From Microvelia longipes (lineage: Eukaryota > Arthropoda > Insecta > Hemiptera > Veliidae): a DNA stretch of 64,000 nt. Shown piece by piece: positions 1-12,182 of this stretch (position 1 is the first letter of the stretch; each line of letters begins with the position of its first letter). The stretch lies in NCBI GenBank assembly GCA_018340805.1, contig JACMZG010001908.1, forward strand, positions 15,169,920 to 15,233,919, read 5' to 3'. The notes below the pieces were generated by a model, which was not told the origin of the DNA, searched no databases, and saw nothing but the letters and a program-made list of their open reading frames with translations. A program made the translations under genes and the position numbers.

Positions 1-217
1 GCTTTAGAACCTAAGCAGTTACTCAATTTCAAGCACTGCTCGTACTCATTTTGTCTGTATTTTCCAAAGGAAATGCGCATAATCATCCAGTTGTTTGTAC
101 AAACTATGCTCTAAATTAGAAGTACGCACTATTATTTGCACTAGTTTAAAGCTTAGTTACTTATCTTTAAGCTTAGTCAGTTATCATTAAAGGTTTAAGC
201 GCATTTCCTTTTAGAGT

Positions 218-492
218 GGTCGTATCGACTTCGGACCGGTTTCATTCGATTTAGCCGTCTCAAAAAACATAAATAATGACCTTTTTCGCGGCAAAAAATA
301 TTAACCCTGAAATTTTGCCGATTTTTTGAAAATTTCGCTGACTCAGCAAACCGGGTTAATGACGTCACAAAACCTGGTTTTCAATAGGGTTCGTGTCCTC
401 CCGAAGGTTGATTTTTGTACCAAGTTTGGTAAAAAAATATTAATCCGTTCGAAAGATAGAGTGTTTACAGAAAGTGTCTAGAAATACATATG

Positions 493-549
<57 letters not shown>

Positions 550-665
550 TCGCAAAACTTATTTTTTCGTCATTAGGGACCTCTGAAACGGATTTGTGTC
601 GTGGTCCGAGGTTCAAATTCCACCATGACGCCTATCCCATTAGGCGAATTTCCAAAGGAAATTCG
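218..665 (+). repeat. Dispersed repeat family Y, copy 1
   Basis: This block shares long stretches with 62030-62400 in the same orientation, and with 58190-58400 in reverse. Shared landmarks are a 'cataaa..tgacct..ttcgcgg' stretch, an 'aaccgggttaatg' stretch, 'gttgatttttgtacc.aagtttg' and 'tccgttcgaaag'. A (TA)n tract lies inside. Its 3' part has a Pol III B-box-like GGTTCAAATTCC near 610, and CGTCAT / ATGACG pair about 50 bases apart around it. A tRNA-related SINE tail is therefore possible but unproven. The open frame across it is a repeat artefact. Confidence 0.55.
492..545. repeat. (TA)n microsatellite
   Basis: An almost pure TA dinucleotide run inside repeat family Y. The related copy at 63185-63475 carries a longer TA tract at the same relative place, while the copy at 62030-62400 lacks it. 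Confidence 0.9.
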
Positions 666-816
666 CTAAAAGGATGAGGGAAATTTAAATTGAAATACTT
701 TTTATTGTTTTCTAATCCCATTCCTCTGAATCTTTAATGAAATCTTAAAATAATTCTAAAGCCTTTTTATTTTTAATAACTATCAAAACGCAGAAAGGGG
801 TGTATATTACGTTTAC

Positions 817-1123
817 CATAGAGATACTATTACTAGAGGAGTCCTATAGGTAAACTTTTGAAACATCGAAAAAGTAGAACAGCTTCCCTTATAAATAAAA
901 TCAAATAATCAGTACAATAACTTATATAGTAGAACCTTAAAATACAAATCAAAACACAAATAATGTGCGGGAAGCCGAAATCAATTGATTTATTATAACC
1001 TTAACTCAATCTCCAAGGAGGTTTCATTGATGGTACACAGAGCCCCGGAGAGCCCTAAAAAGATGTTTCAGGCCTCTCAATGTAATAAGATAGGCTATGC
1101 CCTCTCTAGTATATATCTCTATG
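817..1123 (-). mobile_element. hAT-like MITE, copy 1, with 8-bp target duplication
   Basis: A 307-bp non-coding element. The ends are inverted: it starts CATAGAGATA and finishes TATCTCTATG, with further imperfect pairing inward (CTAGAGG / CCTCTCTAG). The flanks carry a perfect 8-bp direct repeat ACGTTTAC at 809-816 and 1124-1131. An 8-bp duplication with CA-starting inverted ends is typical of the hAT superfamily. Copies 2 (3180-3489) and 3 (10253-10532) are homologous and lie in the opposite orientation. No transposase is present, so it would depend on an enzyme supplied in trans. Confidence 0.8.
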
Positions 1124-1227
1124 ACGTTTACCCTACAATGAAATAACCCAAAATTAAAGAATAACATGTAAAAGGTTTCATGTAGTTATCTAAAATATAT
1201 AGATCTTTTATGATATTCTATTAGTCA

Positions 1228-1412
1228 ATTATTGTACGTCAAACGGCTAAAATCAATTGACAGCGTGGGAAAATAGTGTTGAGGAAACAATAAGGATGAC
1301 CTGATTTGAAATTGAGGGCGTGGTTTAACATCTAGAACTAACCCCATTCATTGGCTCCCTCGCATTATTTTCCGACGCTGTCAACTGATTTTAGCCGTGT
1401 GTCGTATTATAG
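1228..1412. mobile_element. Short inverted-repeat element (MITE-like)
   Basis: Arms at about 1243-1276 and 1363-1397 are reverse complements over roughly 34 bp with few mismatches. Landmarks are ACGGCTAAAATCA..TTGACAGCGT on the left and ACGCTGTCAA..TGATTTTAGCCGT on the right. Weaker pairing extends about 10 bp outward. The 85-bp centre has no open frame. Boundaries and duplication are not resolved. Confidence 0.6.
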
Positions 1413-1582
1413 ATTGTTATATCAACTGTAAACACGTAATAAACTAACAAAAAACAAGAGAATCACAAATGTTTAATAGTACTCTTTGTAGTTAGTGGTA
1501 CCCTTCGTATTTAGTGGAGTGCCCCAAGGCTTGAGACTAATTATATACTTATTTTTATGCTTTTTTATAATAACAATAAAAA

Positions 1583-2360
1583 AATCGGATACGGGGTACC
1601 TCGGAGCTTTTCCTCATCACATCGGATTCGCTACGCTCATCCGCCCTACTTCTGACTCGCTACGTTCGTCCTCATAATAAACAATTCGCCAAATTTAATA
1701 TGGTAAATACATCAGTTTCATTCTCAGCGGTCACCCATACAGCACGGACAACGCTCAACGATGTATAACTTTTGTGATCCAACATGGATTTTTGGATCCA
1801 AATTATGGATATACATGCCGTATTGTAACGAAACTTAGTGTACTTATTTATTACGTTATTGTAGGTATACACTTAAACTAAATTTCAACTCGATTAGATT
1901 TTACGTTTTTTTATTATCAAAAACCTACTGAAGTTATTCGATAGAAATAACTTCAGTAGATCTAACTAGAGCTGACAATGAGATGGTACATATGTTAGTC
2001 TTATACATGGCTACATGCATGCTATATGTCAAATTGATCGCACCATTTTTACCCGTTTTATGATTTTTCAAAATTTTAGGTGAGTTATTAATCCAAAAGT
2101 TTTTTGGAAAAATATTTTAAAATATTAGCACAACTACATTTTTATAGACTGATTTTCGTACAAACTGATTTTCGTATTTTCAACTTTCTAGCTTAAATGC
2201 ACTAGGAGCTACGACAACTTTGAGAAAACTACTCAGGGGGTTTTAAAAACGCCTGAAACGGATAATTCCTGCGATATTCCGGTTCCGGATTTTTTTTTTG
2301 GAAAACCCAATACTCTTCCTATTACGGTATAATTGAGGAAAAGTATAAATTCTCTCAAAT
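1583..2360 (+). repeat. Dispersed repeat family X, copy 1
   Basis: Begins near a TCGGATACGGGGTACCTCGG-like end and finishes near 'acggtataattgaggaaaagta'. Internal landmarks shared with the other copies are 'ctcagcggtcac', 'cgtattg.aacgaaacttagt', 'gacaatgagat' and 'tacatgcatgc'. The other copies are at 6975-7700 (reverse), 49456-51890 (interrupted by insertions) and 58986-59700. No protein is encoded; the family looks non-autonomous. Confidence 0.65.
1925..1959. other. Perfect 14-bp-stem hairpin
   Basis: CTACTGAAGTTATT at 1925-1938 is exactly reverse complementary to 1946-1959, with a 7-base loop. It lies within repeat family X copy 1. I did not see the same hairpin in the other copies, so it may be a private insertion or mutation. 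Confidence 0.8.
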
Positions 2361-3179
2361 ATAGGCTGACGATGTCCTGGTCGCCATCTAAACCCCTCTA
2401 GTCGTCAGAACATCCCTGGTCGTATAAAATAAAATGACGGAAAGTATTTCAGCCTCAAGTGGCCTCGTCAGCTTCGCGGCTACATTGTGTTCATTCATCT
2501 CAGAAAAAAAAATTGTTTCAACACCAACCATATGCTCAAGGCTATTTAACCTTTAGCATAGCGAATTATCAATGAAAAAGGCGCCTCGCTTTGTGTGGAT
2601 CGTTTTGAAACCACATTCAATCGATTCAGTAAAACAAAAAAACATAAAATAGTTTGACGATGATCTTCATCAAAGTCCTTCTAGGTTCCTGCCACCCCTG
2701 GGTCTTTATGAAAAAAAACTAAAAAGGCTCTGAAAAATACAATAAAACTCAAAATTATTGTCCAAATAAAATAAGTTGACATTTGTTGGCTATTTGTAGT
2801 AATTTTGAGAAAAGGAGCTTATTACAGAAGGGTCATAGTATAACTAGTACATCTGTAAGAATCCACTGCTATATCTCAATGTTATGTCTTCAAAGGATGG
2901 AGATATAAATGAAAAATAAACACAGTAATAAAGAAGGGGACCACAGACATAAAGGATAATCCTTGACATCATTTTTAGGATCAGACTTTCCTTAAGAGGG
3001 GAAACTGGGAAATATCTTTCCTTTACAACGCCTTTAAGAAAGTCATAAGCTATACTTAAAATTACCTTAATTTTTGTTTATAATAAATTGTGGTTTTCTG
3101 CTTTTATTACATTGATTGTATAGAATGATTTTGGAAAAAACAGTGTTTGTGTCCTTCACTTGGTTTATAAGGTCCAAGT
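2361..3179. other. Gene-free stretch
   Basis: I see no open frame with protein-like composition, no RNA gene and no clear repeat here. The sequence is ordinary AT-rich intergenic DNA with a few A runs. Confidence 0.5.
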
Positions 3180-3489
3180 CATAGAGAGATAAACTAGAGG
3201 GGGCATAGCCTACCTAAATCATTGAGATGCCTGAAACTCGTTTTGGGGCTCTCCAGGGCTCTATTGTACTCTTATGACCTCCAAGAGTGAGTTAAGGTTA
3301 TAACAAATCAATTGATTTTGGCTGCCCGCACATTGTTTGTGTTTTCATTTGTATTTTTAACGTTCTACTATATATAATACTATACTACAATTTTGTACTG
3401 ATTATTTGATTATATTTATAAGCGAAGGTTACTTTGTCGATGTTTAAAAATTTAACCTATAGGGCCTCTCTAATAATAGTATCTCTATG
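3180..3489 (+). mobile_element. hAT-like MITE, copy 2
   Basis: Homologous to 817-1123 over its whole length, in the opposite orientation. It starts CATAGAGAGAT and ends ATCTCTATG. The 8 bases on each side (GTCCAAGT and TTCGAAGC) agree at 5 of 8 positions, consistent with an old, diverged duplication but not proof of one. It abuts the minisatellite at 3490. Confidence 0.75.
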
Positions 3490-3955
3490 TTCGAAGCATG
3501 TTCCACCGTTTGAACATAATGATAAGTTTAAAAATAAAAGAAGGTAAAGATAGAGTTTTTTTTTAAGGACAGTGCCTGTTTCGCTGTTTGGGTTATAAAA
3601 TCAGAGCATGTTTTCCCGTTTAATTAAAAATATAGTGCTTGTTTTGCCGTTTGGTTTTAAAAACAGCGTCTGTTTCGATGTTTGGGTTATAAAATGAGAG
3701 CATGTTCTGCCGTTTGATTATAAATATTGTGCTTGTTTTACCGTTCGTTTTCAGAGCAGGGCTGGTTTGTTGTTTAGTTCATAAAAACAGAGCGTGTTCC
3801 ACCGATTGATCATAGGAATAGCTCTTGCATCGCCATATGGTTTGAAAGAGCTAGGTTGCTTTGTCGCTTAGTTATAAAGTCAAAGCATGTTGCTATTTTT
3901 AATAATTGTGCTTGTTTTCCTGTTTAACAGCGTCTGTTTCGCTGTTTTAAATAAT
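3490..3955 (+). repeat. Diverged minisatellite, ~35-45 bp units
   Basis: About 11 degenerate units sharing the core 'gcatgtt..ccgttt' or 'gcgtctgtttcgctgttt', followed by an AT-rich 'ggttataaaa' tail. Units alternate between forms with 'gagcatgtt', 'gtgcttgttt' and 'gcgtctgtt'. This suggests an older two- or three-unit higher-order period. Divergence between units is high, so it is old. Confidence 0.75.
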
Positions 3956-5649
3956 ACCATAATAATAAATATTTAATAATAATACATTATTAAAGTGCTT
4001 TAATAATGGTATTAGGTACTAAGGAATTTTTGATTTCAAAGACGATGCTTTTATGTAGGAAAAGTATTGTGGGTTTCTGTCGCGTATAACTCTCGCTGTG
4101 ATTACGCTATATAGCTATAGAGAGTTGAAACATAGTACAAAAACCGTAAGATAATACTTTTTAGATCAGGATAATCAATTTTACTCTGTCAACAATTTTT
4201 TTTAATTTTGTTGAGTATCGAAACTTTTTCTGTTGAAAATGGAGTTGAATTCTGACACTAATATACATATATCTATAATTTTGTACTAAAATATATATAT
4301 CTATAATTTTGTAACTAATTTAATTATCTAAATTCATTTTCTATTTTTTTTTTTAATTCTGACGGTCTTTAAATTAAAATTAATGTCATTTTAACAGGGG
4401 GGGGGGTTAAAGGGGGTTTTCCTTTCATCTTTCTCAAAATTACTTTAATTAAATTATTTTCCCTATTGTTTGACGTAAGACATATCGCCAAATAGCGCAA
4501 GACTTAAGATTTCCGCATTTTATAGGTTATAAAAAATTATTGTTATTCTTTTCTAATCAGCTTCACAAAACATATAGTGCACTCATTAAAGCTCAGCTCA
4601 TGATAATCTACAGTACTTTTATGGTTTCGTGGAAATCTTTTAAATTTTTTAAGACTAACTGGATTTATAAGAACTATAAAGTTAATTAAGTGCAAACTTC
4701 ATAAGATTAGAATACATTTCAGTGACAGTAACAGATATGGTTAGAACTAAGTTTGTCTCTGACACTCTTTTAACTCTTCCAGTAACAGCATCTAAGGACC
4801 CTTGATACTAACACATCTCCCTGGAGTTGACTGTAATTAACTTTACAAAACTATTTATCAACTTCTCGCGTCAGAAGCTTGAAACAGTATTAATTATTTA
4901 GTTTTATTTAAAAATTTGGTAGAAGTTACTTACGACAGATGTTAATATAACCTTGTAGTATCTACTAGTTGTAGTCATTACAAAAAGTCTCTCCACAATG
5001 ATTAATAATTTAATCAAAACCGTCTTTCATCCTTAACGGCCATCATCAGTGCCTTCAAACAAATACCAAAGAGACAACCAGACAATGAGTAGAAAAAAAA
5101 TATTTTGTTTTATTCACTGTGATGAATGTTAATATAGCTGAGTGCCTAAGAAATAAAAAATCTTCACAACTAACTCTACCTAGCAGTGAACTCGAAAACT
5201 AAGAATATTGAGAGTTTTGTCTTGACAGAATTTTACCCTCTATTTAAATGCAGTAAAGTGAAATATTAAATTGAACTTTACTATCAGCGCCCAGTGGAAA
5301 TCATAGCAGACTGAAATTTGAGAGTTTTAATACTATTTGCTCAGAATTATCATTTATTTAAATGTAGGGATGTAAATAAAAGTCTAACCAAAATAATTAT
5401 AATAAACTGCAATGATGACAAACAGGCTTTCAACCTAAATACAGATGCATATATAAAAGAGGAAAATAAAAATGAAAAATACGAAAAACAAATAATGAAA
5501 AAACAAATACAAACATAAAAATAGACGCGGGGTATTAATCTGTAACAAGTTTGATTTTTGTACAAAGATTCATTTCGATCTGTTCGAAAGTTCATCATGC
5601 CGCATAGAAACGTTTAGTACCAAAAATCTCGTACATACACACACACACT
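3956..5649. other. Gene-free AT-rich stretch
   Basis: Contains an imperfect inverted repeat near 3952-4015 (AATACCAT ... ATGGTATT around a TTAATAAT-rich centre). A fragment resembling the inner part of repeat family X lies near 4055-4140, and a G run near 4397. A short piece near 5540-5600 resembles repeat family Y. Short open frames at 5318-5598 are A/K-rich and look fortuitous. Confidence 0.4.
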
Positions 5650-5677
5650 TATAATATATTTATATATATATAATATA

Positions 5678-5721
<44 letters not shown>

Positions 5722-5722
5722 C
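5650..5722. repeat. (TA)n microsatellite
   Basis: Interrupted TA dinucleotide tract preceded by a short (AC)n run. Confidence 0.9.
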
Positions 5723-6974
5723 TATTGATGAGTGAGTCCCTCCTTAGAAAAAATCCACCACTCACCCCCCCCCCTTTTCATGTTTATTATAAATATAGGC
5801 AAATCATGTTTTGCTTATATTTAGGCTGGCATTCATTAATAGTGATGATGGATTAATTAATAGTCAGGAGTCTTTTCTATTGTTTTGATTCTGCAACAAG
5901 ATCATAACTCCTTTACCCCTTCCTTACTTTGAGAAAGTATTGAACTCTGCGTTAGAGAAAGGGAGGATAAAAATAAGGCAGAAATATTGGAGTGGGGAAC
6001 GTAAACACCTGTGGTACTCAAGAATTTAGTGCCTCAATGTAAATAATACTTAAAAAAGATAAATTGCTTTTTATTTCTTAGTAAGCTATAAAAAGCAGCA
6101 ATACGATGCAATAAATTCTGAAAAGAAAGATTTATGTCATTCATGTAAACACGCTTTTCTTGCTACAATGCTCAAGTCTTAGCTGAATTGTGATCGATAG
6201 TGATCGTCAATTTTAAATAGGGTAAATGTTCTTCAGGTTTATAATCATTATCATTATTGCATTCCATTAATAGTATTTGTGATTAAAGAATTTTTAAATA
6301 TGTGTATATACATATATTTTTTCTGAGATGTAAAATGTTGCTAGTTTAAGGGCTTTAAGCCTGCTACTGTTAATAAAAAAATAAAATATCTAAATAAAAC
6401 AAATTTTGATATATTAATGTTTGTAGGCAATGAATTAGAGAAAGGTAATAGCTAGTAGGCCACGTAGCTTAGCCTTTTCATGAATGATTAGCTCATCTCA
6501 TAGCTCATTTTTAAAGAAAAATGAGCTTATCGGGGTCATTGAGGGAGAGAGAGGGGGTGAATTTACTGGTCAAGAATAAATAAATAGATTTAGAGGTTTA
6601 CACACACAATATATATATATATAAATAAGAAAAAGAAGAATCTCTCTCTTATATATATATTCTAATTAAGTGTTGCTTGTTCTTTACCTTTACCTTGCTT
6701 CTGTCTTTCATTTTTTTTCTTCTATCCTTAACAATTATTAATACCCCTTAGTGGAATTAGGTAAAGAAAATTTCTAATATCAGGTGAGATTTTCTTTTAA
6801 TACTAACACTACTAAAACTTATCTGTAAAACCGAGTCGTTTTACAGAAGATAAGAAAAGAACCATTCTCTCCAAATTCCATTCTTTCTATGTAATGAACA
6901 AAAGCGTAAAACAAAAGAGGCATCCTAGTTAGTTGTTAGTAGTTTCTTTCTTAGCGATATTGTTAGCTCTTATT
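5723..6974. other. Gene-free stretch with a hairpin at 6502-6527
   Basis: No coding signal. AGCTCATTTTT at 6502-6512 pairs exactly with 6517-6527 across a 4-base loop. Short (TA)n and GA-rich patches occur near 6540-6660. Confidence 0.45.
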
Positions 6975-7115
6975 ACTTTTCCTCATTTATACCGTAGTAT
7001 ATAGGAAAAGTTTTGTGTGTTTGTAAAAAAATTCGAAAACCGGGATGTCATTGGAATTATCGGTTTCAGGTGTTTTTTAAGGCCTCCAAAGTGGTTTTTT
7101 CAAAGTTGCCTGTCA

Positions 7116-7147
<32 letters not shown>

Positions 7148-7700
7148 CTGTTATCATTGTAGCTATTAGTGTATTTATGCTAGAGAGTTGAAAAATTGTA
7201 CAAAAATCAGTCTATCGCTGCAGCTATGCTTTTCAGATATAATATTTTTTATGACGTAATTAAAATTTATTTAATGACAGCAACAATTTTAATAATTCAT
7301 AAAACGCGTATAAATTATGCGATCGGATTGAGATTTGACGCCATGTATAAGACTGACATATGTGCTAAGTTCAATTTTTATCAAAAAACTTGGATCTTTT
7401 TTTAAAAGAATAAAAAAAATTGAATTAAGTTGAAATTTGGTACAAGTATATTTATGATTTTTGCTGAATCATAAAAGTAAGGCAGCATTGAGCGTGGTCA
7501 GAGCAGTATTGATGTGACCGCTGAGAATGAAACATATGCGTATTTACTATCTACATACATTTACATACTATATACATTTTGCGAATTGTATATTCTGATG
7601 ACGAGCGAAGCGAGTCCGAAGTAGGGAGGATGAGTGTAGCGAATCTAATGTAATGATCTAAGTTTCGAGGTACTCCGTACCCAAGGTTTTTGTTATTTCA
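6975..7700 (-). repeat. Dispersed repeat family X, copy 2
   Basis: Reverse orientation relative to copy 1. The end motif 'ttcctcatttataccgtag' is at 6975 and the start motif (reverse of a GGTACGGAGTACCTCG-like sequence) near 7680. It carries the 17-base hairpin GACGAGCGAAGCGAGTC at 7600-7616 and a (GT)n tract at 7119-7146. The open frame at 7196-7405 lies inside the repeat and has no recognisable domain. Confidence 0.65.
7119..7146. repeat. (GT)n microsatellite
   Basis: Fourteen uninterrupted GT/TG dinucleotides inside repeat family X copy 2. The copies at 49456-51890 and 58986-59700 have (CA)-rich tracts at the corresponding place. Confidence 0.9.
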
Positions 7701-7861
7701 TGATATCTCTCGGCGAAGTAAAAAAAAGTTTTACCTACTTGGAGGTAAAACTTAATAAAACTTGGCTCGTAAACTAAATCAAGATGCCAATGACATAACA
7801 CTTATTTTTTAAACAATAGAGTTCAGGTCATTAACAAGGTTAATTTTAATATCAAGACAAA

Positions 7862-8222
7862 AATATTGGCTTTTTATGCATTTTTTGGCCATTTATCAAA
7901 TGTCCTCAAACCATTTATCACCTAAAACCTTTAGGTGTATTTATCCGATTTTGACGAAAAAATACTCATTTTACACAAAATTTTATCAGATTTAAAAAGT
8001 AATCATCATGTTTTGCACACGACCTACAGGGAACCACCGATTACGAAAAAAAACTGGGATCTGTGCGATCTCCTAATATTTTGAGCGAGCGCATTCATAT
8101 GAAGTACTTCACTCTGGATAGGCAGACTCTGCTTTTCTTTTGTACTTAAAGGTATATTTTCAGAAAAATTTGGTTTGAAGTAGTACATAATGAGTTGCAT
8201 TTTTTAGGCCTGGCACTTGGGC
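7862..8222 (+). repeat. Dispersed repeat family Z, half element A
   Basis: Matches one arm and the centre of the inverted-repeat element at 55340-56015. Shared landmarks are 'tttttggccatttatcaaatgtc', 'atccgattt.gacgaaaaaa', 'acagggaaccac', 'cactctggataggcagact' and 'tttggtttgaagtagtac'. Only one arm is present here, so this is a truncated or half copy. Confidence 0.7.
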
Positions 8223-9604
8223 TATTATATTTTATTTTAAAATTCGCTAAAAGTTTTACGTCCTCTAAAGAGGAGACGAAACTGTTTTATGAACTGTCTT
8301 GGAGTAATAAAAATATGTCTTAATTTCGTTTAAAAATTTCCTAAAAATGGACTTTAGTCAAGTGATTTGGGGCTCTAAAGATACTTTTTCATAACCCAAT
8401 ATCATACCTCGGATATATTTAAAGAAGTCAAACATGTTTCTTGTTCAACCTTTCTCTTTTCCTATAATGGCAAACATAATGGGACATAAAATGGCTACAA
8501 TCATAACTTACCGGAGCCATAGAAAGCTAATTCTATTACAGTTATACAGCCAGTAACAATAAAACCTTTACATGTTGAGATGCTATGGCCTGGGGAGCTA
8601 AGAAAAAGCCCCGGTTGTATAACACCCTAGGGTATCATAAGACGTAACAGCATGTTAGAAACCAATATTGTGTTCACCTTGGTATTTCTACCGATGAAAT
8701 GCTATGTGATAAAGATCAATGTTCTAAAAGTTAAGTTTAGAAACGAATCGAAGTTTAACTTGTGTGTAGTTAAAAAGGTGCTTGCCGAAGTCAAGACTGA
8801 GCAAGCACAGAAGTAGGTAATATCACTCTACTGAAATTGTTGTTAATCATCGGAAAAAGTATACTTGTACATTTGAAATTAGACATGTGTAATTTGCTTA
8901 ATATACCGGGTTAAAAATTTTAAATGCGCCTACGTTAAATCTTACTTTTGTGACCAGACCTTTGAAAATGGTCTCTGGACAATTGAAGTATCAGCCACCG
9001 GTGATACTTGCTGTTGGATATGAATATCCCTGGACCCGTTTCGGCTTCACGCCATCATAGGCAGGCGGGGCAACACTCAAGCTTTTAACTAATAAAATTA
9101 TATCAGGAAATTACTAATAGTCTCAATGAGCACGACGAGCCCTCTGAAGGTTAGAAAGGTAGTAAGAAAGGTCGTAACCCTGACTTTTAATAATATGATA
9201 TTTTAATAATGAATATTTAAATAATTTTGTGAGCCTGCAGGTTTTTTGAGTAGACTAAGTACGCAATCTAGTTGTGTATTGCCTAAATTGCCGCTGTACC
9301 ACGGAGCCCAGCTTTAACCGAGTTATGTGTTAATTTGTTACTTACGATATTGTAATTTGTAAATGCTATTTTTAGGTTGTGTTTATTTAAGAAGTTTGCA
9401 AGTCTGTAAGTTTGTTTCCCTACGTTAGTGAAAACTGTCCATCGTCTGTTAGAATCTGTTTAGTCCGTCGGGCTCTACCCACAATATGTTTACTTGTGAA
9501 TTGAAATTTACTAACGTTTTTTTGGTAATTATTAACCCAAATGGGAAACGTAGTCGTCAATTTTGATTACTTCAAAATCTTAATGTTATAGAGGGCTCTG
9601 GAAA
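8223..9604. other. Gene-free stretch
   Basis: No protein or RNA gene seen. At 8955-9025 there are two adjacent short hairpins (CCAGACC..GGTCTCTGG, and GTATCA..TGATAC around 8-base loops) in slightly GC-richer DNA. Their meaning is unknown. Confidence 0.4.
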
Positions 9605-9894
9605 CTAGATTATTAATATATTTAATATTAGATTATTATTGTATTTAATATAAGATTGTTAATATATTTAATATTAGATTATTGATATATTTAATATAAG
9701 ATTATTGATATATTTAATATTAGATTATTATATATTTTTAATATATAGATTAATCATATATTTTAATATTAGATTATTAATATATTTAATATTAGATTAT
9801 TATTATATTTAATGTTAGATTTTTAATATATTTAATATTAGATTATTAATATATTTAATGTTAGATTATTAATATATTTAATATTAAATTATTA
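9605..9894. repeat. AT-only minisatellite, ~23-bp unit
   Basis: About 12.5 tandem copies of a unit close to TTAGATTATTAATATATTTA plus ATA, with small substitutions such as 'attgt' or 'attga' for 'attaa'. It directly precedes repeat family Z fragment B. Confidence 0.9.
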
Positions 9895-10125
9895 TCACCT
9901 TAAAAAATGTTTTTTTTGTGTTTTGCACACGGCCCACAGGGGACTACTTATTTAAAGAAAACTAAAATTTGTGCGATTTTCTAAAATTCTGAGCATGCGC
10001 AATCATATAGGCTCCACTCTGACTAGGCAGACTATGTCTTTCTTATAATTTAAGGTATATATTTTCAGAAATATTTGGTTTAAAGTAGTACAAAATGAGT
10101 CACATTTTTTCAGGTCCTTCTCTTG
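9895..10125 (+). repeat. Dispersed repeat family Z, arm fragment B
   Basis: Homologous to the right arm of 55340-56015. Shared landmarks are 'tgttttgcacacgg', 'gagcatgc.caatcatat', 'ggcagactatg', 'agtagtacaaaatgagtcac'. Only the arm is present, with no centre or opposing arm. Confidence 0.7.
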
Positions 10126-10252
10126 GACTATAAGGCCCGGAGTTCCATCACAGTTGATATCATTGTTTGTAGTTTGCTTGTTGAAAACTATAAACAGGGA
10201 ACCATAAATAGTCTCTTTATTAAAAGAATACATACAGATATACACTAGATAT

Positions 10253-10532
10253 CATAGCTATCTCATTACATTAAGAGACCTGAAACATCTTCTAGGGGCT
10301 CTCAGAGGCTCTGTGTAACCTTATTGAAATCCCCTTGAGTGAGTTAAGGTTATTATAAATCATTTGTTTTCGTCTTCCCGCACAATGATTGTATTTTTAA
10401 CGTACTACAATATAAGTTACAGTGATTTTGTACTGATTATTTGATGGTATTAATAAGCCAAGGTGGTCAGGTCAGTTTTTCGATGTTTCAAAAATTAACC
10501 TATAGGGCCTCTCTAGTAATAATATCTCTATG
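10253..10532 (+). mobile_element. hAT-like MITE, copy 3
   Basis: Homologous to 3180-3489 in the same orientation; the start CATAGCTATCTC is degenerate and the end is AATATCTCTATG. The flanking 8-mers (CTAGATAT, AAGAAATA) do not match, so the duplication has decayed or the left end is trimmed. The open frame at 10003-10245 just upstream has no recognisable features. Confidence 0.7.
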
Positions 10533-12102
10533 AAGAAATAAATCGATTAAATCATTAATCCTAATGTGTTCATATTTAAACACAAATAGTCAGGTGTTGG
10601 GTGACCGATCAAAATGGAGTGATTGTAGGTGATCCCTGGCAAAGGCAATTTGTATCATTTTTTTATTTTAAACGCTAGACTCAAAAACAGCAATTTTTGA
10701 AAAATGAACAAAGAGTATATAAAGTAAGCCTACTTTTGACGTTTCAAAATAAAGTATTTTTCATAGTATTGTTTAATTGTCCCCCTGGGAAAATTTGTCC
10801 ATAAAATATTAAAATTTTCAAAATTCATCCTGTCCACCCTCTATATCCAAATTTGGATATTTTAAAAGTTGTTAATCTGGATAAGGGATACATCGCTTTA
10901 AAGGTCTTGACTAACTGTAAACTTCGATTTAAGTAACACAAACTAAGATATTATAGAGATAATAATAGAAAATAATACAATTTTGTATTGCACATTATTT
11001 TCAATAAAACGGGAAAAAGTAAGAAAAGTGGTGGGGGAAGGGGGTTTTTTAAAAAAAAACTTTATTTTTTAGGCAGATAATGTCTCAGGGAAAAATTAAA
11101 AATTAGCCTACATTATTTACTTTTTTAAATTTTTCTTAAATTGCAGTTTTTGAGTCTTCCGTTAAAATATATGATAAATCTTACTTTGAAAACATGTCTG
11201 AGCTTTTATCATGAATGTTTATTTATTTAAAAAAATGATTTTTTTTGTAATTTTCACGTATAGTTAAGTACATCCGGGAACACCCTGTATATAATTATGA
11301 TTTTATAGAGATGATAATAGAAAATAATACAATTGTGTATTGCACATTATTTTAATACAATGTATTAAGAAATACAGTTATTATAAAAGTACAAAATGAT
11401 CAATTATTTACATCACAAATATATAATTATTTTGGTAATACTTTCTATTAAGTTGATTATAAATCTCAGTAAGTAACATATTAATAACTAAAGGGGTAAA
11501 GAGAATTGTTTAAAGTAGAGGTCAACTTTTCTGTGACACGAGAAACCACTGGCTTTGGGACTGTTTTATAATCCTCAGTTTCAAGGGGAGTCTATCCAAG
11601 GGTATTCAGTTTGAATGAATGAGGGAACTGTAATGTTTAAAATTCAGAGGTGTAGCCGAGAGAACTATAATGTTTAAAATCCAGAGGGTTTAAGAAAGAT
11701 ATGTTTAACACATTAAATTTGTACGGGAAGAACTGTACAATTAAAGATACATAACAAACAATAAACTATAAGTAAAGTAAACATTTAAAAAAATCAATAC
11801 AACATATCTAATAGTAAGCATGGATAAAACAGTTTAATAATAAAGCACTCTTACTAGATTTTACTGGCATCTCAAAGCCAAGATATAATGGTCTCAATAT
11901 CCAGTTTGTTAATGCAGTTTAAAGTATGCCTTTTAAATTGAGAGATTTATTTAGAGATTTATAATTTTTAGAGAGTTTGGGAATTATGAATACCAAGGCA
12001 TTAGGAATGCCGTAATGATAGATAGATCTAGTGAACTTCCGTGTTAGAAGATTCTTTAGAGATTGTTATTCTAAACTAGTTCTACACTATTTGTGCTTTT
12101 AG

Positions 12103-12104
<2 letters not shown>
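10533..12104. other. Gene-free stretch with a ~60-bp direct repeat
   Basis: Segments at about 10941-11003 and 11300-11357 are near-identical direct repeats (landmarks 'atagaaaataatacaatt' and 'gtattgcacattatttt'). Between them, near 11270-11290, is 'ccgggaacaccctgtat', which resembles a terminal motif seen in insect mobile elements. The enclosed 300 bp may be an inserted element, but I cannot define its ends. Confidence 0.4.
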
Positions 12105-12149
<45 letters not shown>

Positions 12150-12182
12150 TTATATAATTTATATAGTATATATATATATATA
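12105..12182. repeat. (TA)n microsatellite
   Basis: Long TA dinucleotide tract with a short ATTTATATAATTTATA interruption. Confidence 0.9.

Noticed and set aside
5318..5598. Overlapping frames on both strands
   Set aside because: Low-complexity Lys/Asn-rich or Phe/Ile-rich translation of AT-rich DNA without motif support.
7593..7620. Hammerhead ribozyme: CTGATGA followed by a hairpin and CGAA at 7595, with CTGAGGA versions near 61015-61160
   Set aside because: The CTGANGA and GAA parts are present, but the bases next to them (C on both sides) cannot form the first pair of stem II, and no matching stem I/III with a cleavage site is seen.
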